NCBI RefSeq assembly: GCF_014207375.1
Contig: NZ_JACHEE010000001.1
Span: 515,708-579,707 of the forward strand
Direction: 5' to 3'
From: Arthrobacter sp. AZCC_0090
Lineage (GTDB): Bacteria > Actinomycetota > Actinomycetes > Actinomycetales > Micrococcaceae
DNA length: 64,000 nucleotides
Positions 60,957-64,000 of the stretch are shown one piece after another. The translations under genes and the position numbers were made by a program. How positions within the stretch are numbered: the stretch's first letter is position 1; each line of letters begins with the position of its first letter. The notes under the pieces were generated by a model. It did not search any database. It was not told where the DNA came from and saw only the letters and a program-made list of their open reading frames with translations.

Positions 60957-62554
60957 TGCTGTTTCAGCTTGAAACCCCGGTGCGCGCGTTGGTGACATGG
61001 TTCCCGGATTGGCCTCTCGTCGCCGCCCGCTTGGCAGATGCCCTGCCCCCGGACGTCCCTGCGGCAGTCATCGGCCAAGGTGTCATAGCAGCCTGCTCCG
61101 CGGAAGCACGCGCAGAAGGGGTCGTCCGGGGCTTGCGGTTGCGGGAAGCGCAGACCCGTTGTCCCGACTTGGTGGTATGCGCCGTTGATCCGGTGCGGGA
61201 TGCACGGGAATTCGAATCTGTGCTCTCGTCGCTCGAGGAACGGGCTCCTGGCGTGGAAGTACTCCGCCCGGGCCTCTGCGCTATCCGGGCCCGTGGCGCC
61301 GCCAGATATTACGGCGGCGAGGAAGCGGCCGCCGGCGCTGTCCTTGAATCAGCCGACCGCCTCGGCGTGGAGGCCCGGGTAGGGATCGCCGACTCCGTGT
61401 TTGCTGCAGAGCAGGCAGCCCGGAGCACCAGCGAGCTCTCCCCCCTTCTTGTGCTGCCGTCGGGTTCCTCCCGGGATTTCCTGAGTCCATTTCCCGTGGA
61501 GGTACTGGGACAGCCGAAGCTGGCTTCCTTGCTCAAACGCCTTGGCATTCTCACCTTGGGGAGTTTCGCGAACCTTCCCATTGCAGATGTCCGTGCCCGT
61601 TTCGGTGCTGCCGGAATCAGTGCGCACGCTTTGGCAACCGGCCAGGATCCTCGCAGGGTGATCCCCCGGAAGCCCCCACGGAAACTGGATCAACGGGCGG
61701 AGTTCGAACCGGGCCTGGACCGGGTTGACCAACTCGCGTTCCAGCTCCGTTCCACGGCAGACACCTTCGTGGCCGGACTCCAGACGGAAGGTTTGGTCTG
61801 TACGGAACTGAGGGTTCTGATCACTGACGAGGAAGGGAGCCGCTCCGAACGGACGTGGGGGCACCCCCGCCACTTCACAGCCAGCGACGTCGTGGACAGG
61901 GTGCGCTGGCAGCTTCAGTCACAGCCCCCCGCCAACAACAGAATGCCCGACGGCGGCATAACCGGCGGCGGGCTGTCCTCACCGGTCACCCGGGTAGAGT
62001 TCGTCCCCGTCCGGGTGGATTCGATCGCCCATCATGGGCGCGCTCTCTTCGGAGATGGAGCCGAGGAGCAGATTCATCACGGACTCAGCCGGATCCAAAG
62101 CATGCTCGGACATGAAGCAGTAGTAGTGCCTGCGATCTCCGGAGGTCGCTTGCTGGCCGAGCGGCGCCGCTTGGTTCCTTGGGGAGATGCCTTGCCGGCG
62201 GGAACGGCTGCCCTGGCCTCCAGGCCGTGGCCCGGCAGGATTCCAGACCCACAGCCCGCCACGGTGTTCGCTTCCCTCATCCCGGTCCTGCTGCTCGATG
62301 CGGACAAGGAAAAAGTCCGCACGGACCATCGCGGCGGATTGATTGCCCCACCAATATGGTTCTGTCCCACGGGAGACCCCGCACGACGGCGACTGGTGGC
62401 TCAGTGGGCGGGCCCCTGGCCGCTGCGGCAGAGATGGTGGGACGCCGATCACCGCCTTGAAGCGGACCGGTTCCAGCTTGTGGACGGCAACGGAGAGGCT
62501 TGGCTCCTTCTCCTGGACGAGCAGAACTGGTGGGCAGAGGCCCGCTACGACTGA
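60953..62554 (+). CDS. imuB: ImuB, catalytically inactive Y-family polymerase adaptor
   Basis: 533 residues from the ATG at 60953. The Y-family palm, fingers and little-finger fold can be followed (LVTWFPDWPLVAARLADALP, LRLREAQTRCPDLVVCAVDP, then LGILTLGSFANLPIADVRAR), but the acidic catalytic residues are missing: the segment that carries the Ser-Ile-Asp-Glu motif in active polymerases reads VLRPGLCAIRARG. The long C-terminus supplies the RecA/clamp contacts known for ImuB. It acts as an adaptor linking DnaE2 and the sliding clamp during SOS mutagenesis. Confidence 0.93.
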   Translation: MMLFQLETPVRALVTWFPDWPLVAARLADALPPDVPAAVIGQGVIAACSAEARAEGVVRGLRLREAQTRCPDLVVCAVDPVRDAREFESVLSSLEERAPGVEVLRPGLCAIRARGAARYYGGEEAAAGAVLESADRLGVEARVGIADSVFAAEQAARSTSELSPLLVLPSGSSRDFLSPFPVEVLGQPKLASLLKRLGILTLGSFANLPIADVRARFGAAGISAHALATGQDPRRVIPRKPPRKLDQRAEFEPGLDRVDQLAFQLRSTADTFVAGLQTEGLVCTELRVLITDEEGSRSERTWGHPRHFTASDVVDRVRWQLQSQPPANNRMPDGGITGGGLSSPVTRVEFVPVRVDSIAHHGRALFGDGAEEQIHHGLSRIQSMLGHEAVVVPAISGGRLLAERRRLVPWGDALPAGTAALASRPWPGRIPDPQPATVFASLIPVLLLDADKEKVRTDHRGGLIAPPIWFCPTGDPARRRLVAQWAGPWPLRQRWWDADHRLEADRFQLVDGNGEAWLLLLDEQNWWAEARYD

Positions 62555-62596
62555 ACGCCAGAGTGGAACACCAAACTTTTAGGCAGGAAGACAAAG

Positions 62597-64000
62597 ATGG
62601 CTTGGAACAACCCATCAATTCCATGGTCGGAGTTCGAACGCACGCTGTCAGACCGGCGCGCGCCGGACACACACAAAACCACAGGCGACGGCGGTGACAG
62701 CCCCGCTTGGTCAAGGAAACGCGGGCCTTACCGTCCGGTCCCCCTCGATCCCGCGAGGACCGCATCCCGGGCGGGTGCCGCCGTCGTGCCTTATGCCGAA
62801 CTGCACGCGCATTCGCACTACAGCTTCCTGGACGGAGCTTCCTCGCCCGAGAAATTGGTGGAGGAAGCAGTCCGGCTGGGCCTGCATGCCCTTGCACTGA
62901 CCGACCACGATGGCTTCTACGGGATCGTGCGAATGGCGGAAGCCGCCGAAGCCTACGAGCTGAAGACAGTGTTCGGTGCTGAGCTGTCGCTCGGGCTCAG
63001 CAAACCCCAACAAGGCGAAGCCGATCCTGAAGGCGATCACTTGCTCGTCCTCGCCCGTAAGGAAGAGGGCTACCACCGGCTGGCAGGGGCGATGACCACC
63101 GCACATCTGGCTGCTGATGCGGAAAAGGGCCACCCCATCTACGATCTCGATACCCTGGCGCACGCCCTCAAAGACCATTGCCTGGTACTGACCGGCTGCC
63201 GCAAAGGCTCAGTCCGGAGAGCCCTCCTGAGCGATGGCGAGCAAGCCGCTGCCCGTGAGGTGGGTGCCTTGATCGAGAGATTCGGGCGGGGAAATGTGGT
63301 GGTGGAGCTCTTCGATCACGGGAATCCCCTCGATAGCAGCCACAACGACGCCCTCGTACGTATCGCCGACCGCGCGGGCATACCTTTCATCGCTAGCAAC
63401 GCCGTACATTACGCCGCTCCGGAGGGATACCCGCTGGCCACAGCCATGGCAGCCGTCCGGGCACGCCGCAGCTTGGAGGACTTGGATGGGTGGCTACCCG
63501 CAAACAACGGCGCCCATCTGCGGGGCGGTTCCGAGATGGCGGCGAGGTTCGCCCGCTACCCCGGCGCGGTCGAACGGACTGTCGAGATCGCCGATGAACT
63601 GGCCTTCCAACTGCGGGCCGCCCGCCCGAAACTCCCGAAGCTCGATGTTCCCGAGGACCACAGTCCTATTACCTGGCTCCGGCACCTCGTCGACGAAGGT
63701 ATCAAGGAAAAGTACCCGGACGCCGACGAACGGGTCCATCGCCGGATCGAGCAGGAACTCGCAGTGATCGAGGCGAAGGACTTCCCTGGCTATTTCCTGA
63801 TTGTGCACGACATCGTGCAGTTTGCCCGTTCCCGCGGCATCCTCTGCCAAGGCCGGGGTTCCGCGGCGAACTCGGCCGTCTGTTATGCGCTGGGGATCAC
63901 CGCCGTCGACAGTATCTTCTACAACCTTCCGTTCGAGCGGTTCCTCTCCAGCCTCCGCGAGGAAGAACCGGACATCGACGTCGATTTCGACTCGGACCGG
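62597..64000 (+). CDS. dnaE2: DnaE2 error-prone DNA polymerase III alpha subunit, 5' part
   Basis: 468 codons are visible before the window ends. After a variable N-terminal extension (about 60 residues) comes the PHP domain (PYAELHAHSHYSFLDGASSP, LALTDHDGFYGIVRMAEAAE) and then the start of the polymerase core: GYFLIVHDIVQFARSRGILC, QGRGSAANSAVCYALGIT and EEPDIDVDFDSDR, whose aspartates are the catalytic pair. Starting 42 bases after imuB, it completes the mutasome. DnaE2 performs the error-prone synthesis that ImuB and ImuA' permit. Confidence 0.96.
   Translation, partial: MAWNNPSIPWSEFERTLSDRRAPDTHKTTGDGGDSPAWSRKRGPYRPVPLDPARTASRAGAAVVPYAELHAHSHYSFLDGASSPEKLVEEAVRLGLHALALTDHDGFYGIVRMAEAAEAYELKTVFGAELSLGLSKPQQGEADPEGDHLLVLARKEEGYHRLAGAMTTAHLAADAEKGHPIYDLDTLAHALKDHCLVLTGCRKGSVRRALLSDGEQAAAREVGALIERFGRGNVVVELFDHGNPLDSSHNDALVRIADRAGIPFIASNAVHYAAPEGYPLATAMAAVRARRSLEDLDGWLPANNGAHLRGGSEMAARFARYPGAVERTVEIADELAFQLRAARPKLPKLDVPEDHSPITWLRHLVDEGIKEKYPDADERVHRRIEQELAVIEAKDFPGYFLIVHDIVQFARSRGILCQGRGSAANSAVCYALGITAVDSIFYNLPFERFLSSLREEEPDIDVDFDSDR

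Overview
The window is high-GC and reads as a chromosomal segment of an Arthrobacter-like actinobacterium (Micrococcaceae). This rests on the gene content: a 13E12-type DUF222/HNH endonuclease, a class Ib nrdHIEF operon, a MoxR-DUF58-vWA operon, an ImuA'-ImuB-DnaE2 mutasome with an actinobacterial LexA box, a TatB-like protein and many transporter/regulator pairs. No prophage, transposase, CRISPR array or replication origin was recognised. One tRNA (Ala, GGC) is present.

Layout. 1-3.7 kb: the 3' end of an HNH endonuclease, then decayed genes (a truncated glycine-rich protein, a YhcG/DUF1016 nuclease broken twice, a DUF4209/HEPN-like protein with an internal amber codon). 3.7-7.9 kb: nrdHIEF on the minus strand. 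8.2-9.7 kb: LysR regulator and DUF2004 protein. 9.8-13.2 kb: metF-metE. 13.5-18.7 kb: a six-gene MoxR/DUF58/BatA/BatB-like operon whose last gene carries a premature ochre codon. 19.1-23.6 kb: carbohydrate ABC importer plus ROK regulator. 23.7-26.4 kb: aminoglycoside-phosphotransferase-fold kinase, RlmG/RsmC-like rRNA methyltransferase, cupin. 26.5-27.6 kb: a gene graveyard (multicopper oxidase and zinc alcohol dehydrogenase remnants). 27.6-30.3 kb: polar amino acid ABC importer. 30.8-32.6 kb: secreted cutinase-fold protein. 33.1-37.3 kb: a gamma-butyrolactone-type signalling cluster (AfsA/ScbA-like synthase, ScbR-like receptor, epimerase-type reductase, second TetR, classical SDR) with three copies of one ARE-like inverted repeat. 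37.4-42.3 kb: GntR-controlled nucleoside salvage operon (MFS, nucleoside hydrolase, deaminase, ribokinase). 42.3-45.9 kb: TetR, agmatine deiminase and amidase. 45.9-49.5 kb: TatB-like protein, a metacaspase-like protease, membrane protein, phosphotransferase and two broken genes. 49.7-55.9 kb: a peptide/nickel-type ABC importer with a fused double permease and an embedded MFS transporter, behind a strong AT-rich operator. 55.9-59.7 kb: double-HTH Lrp-like regulator, M20 amidohydrolase and DUF3100 membrane protein. 59.8-60.1 kb: an sdaA gene reduced to its two ends. 60.3-64.0 kb: imuA'-imuB-dnaE2 behind a LexA box, running off the window.

The most notable coherent system is the butyrolactone-type cluster: synthase, receptor and reductases sit together, and a shared operator (ACAAACC-N8-GGTTTGT and variants) occurs three times inside it, twice exactly 11 bases before a start codon. 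The second is the importer/exporter set at 49.7-55.9 kb, which resembles opine-metallophore transport loci without the biosynthetic genes. A striking general property is the number of freshly broken genes (about nine) between intact operons, several of which can be reconstructed to the exact lesion.
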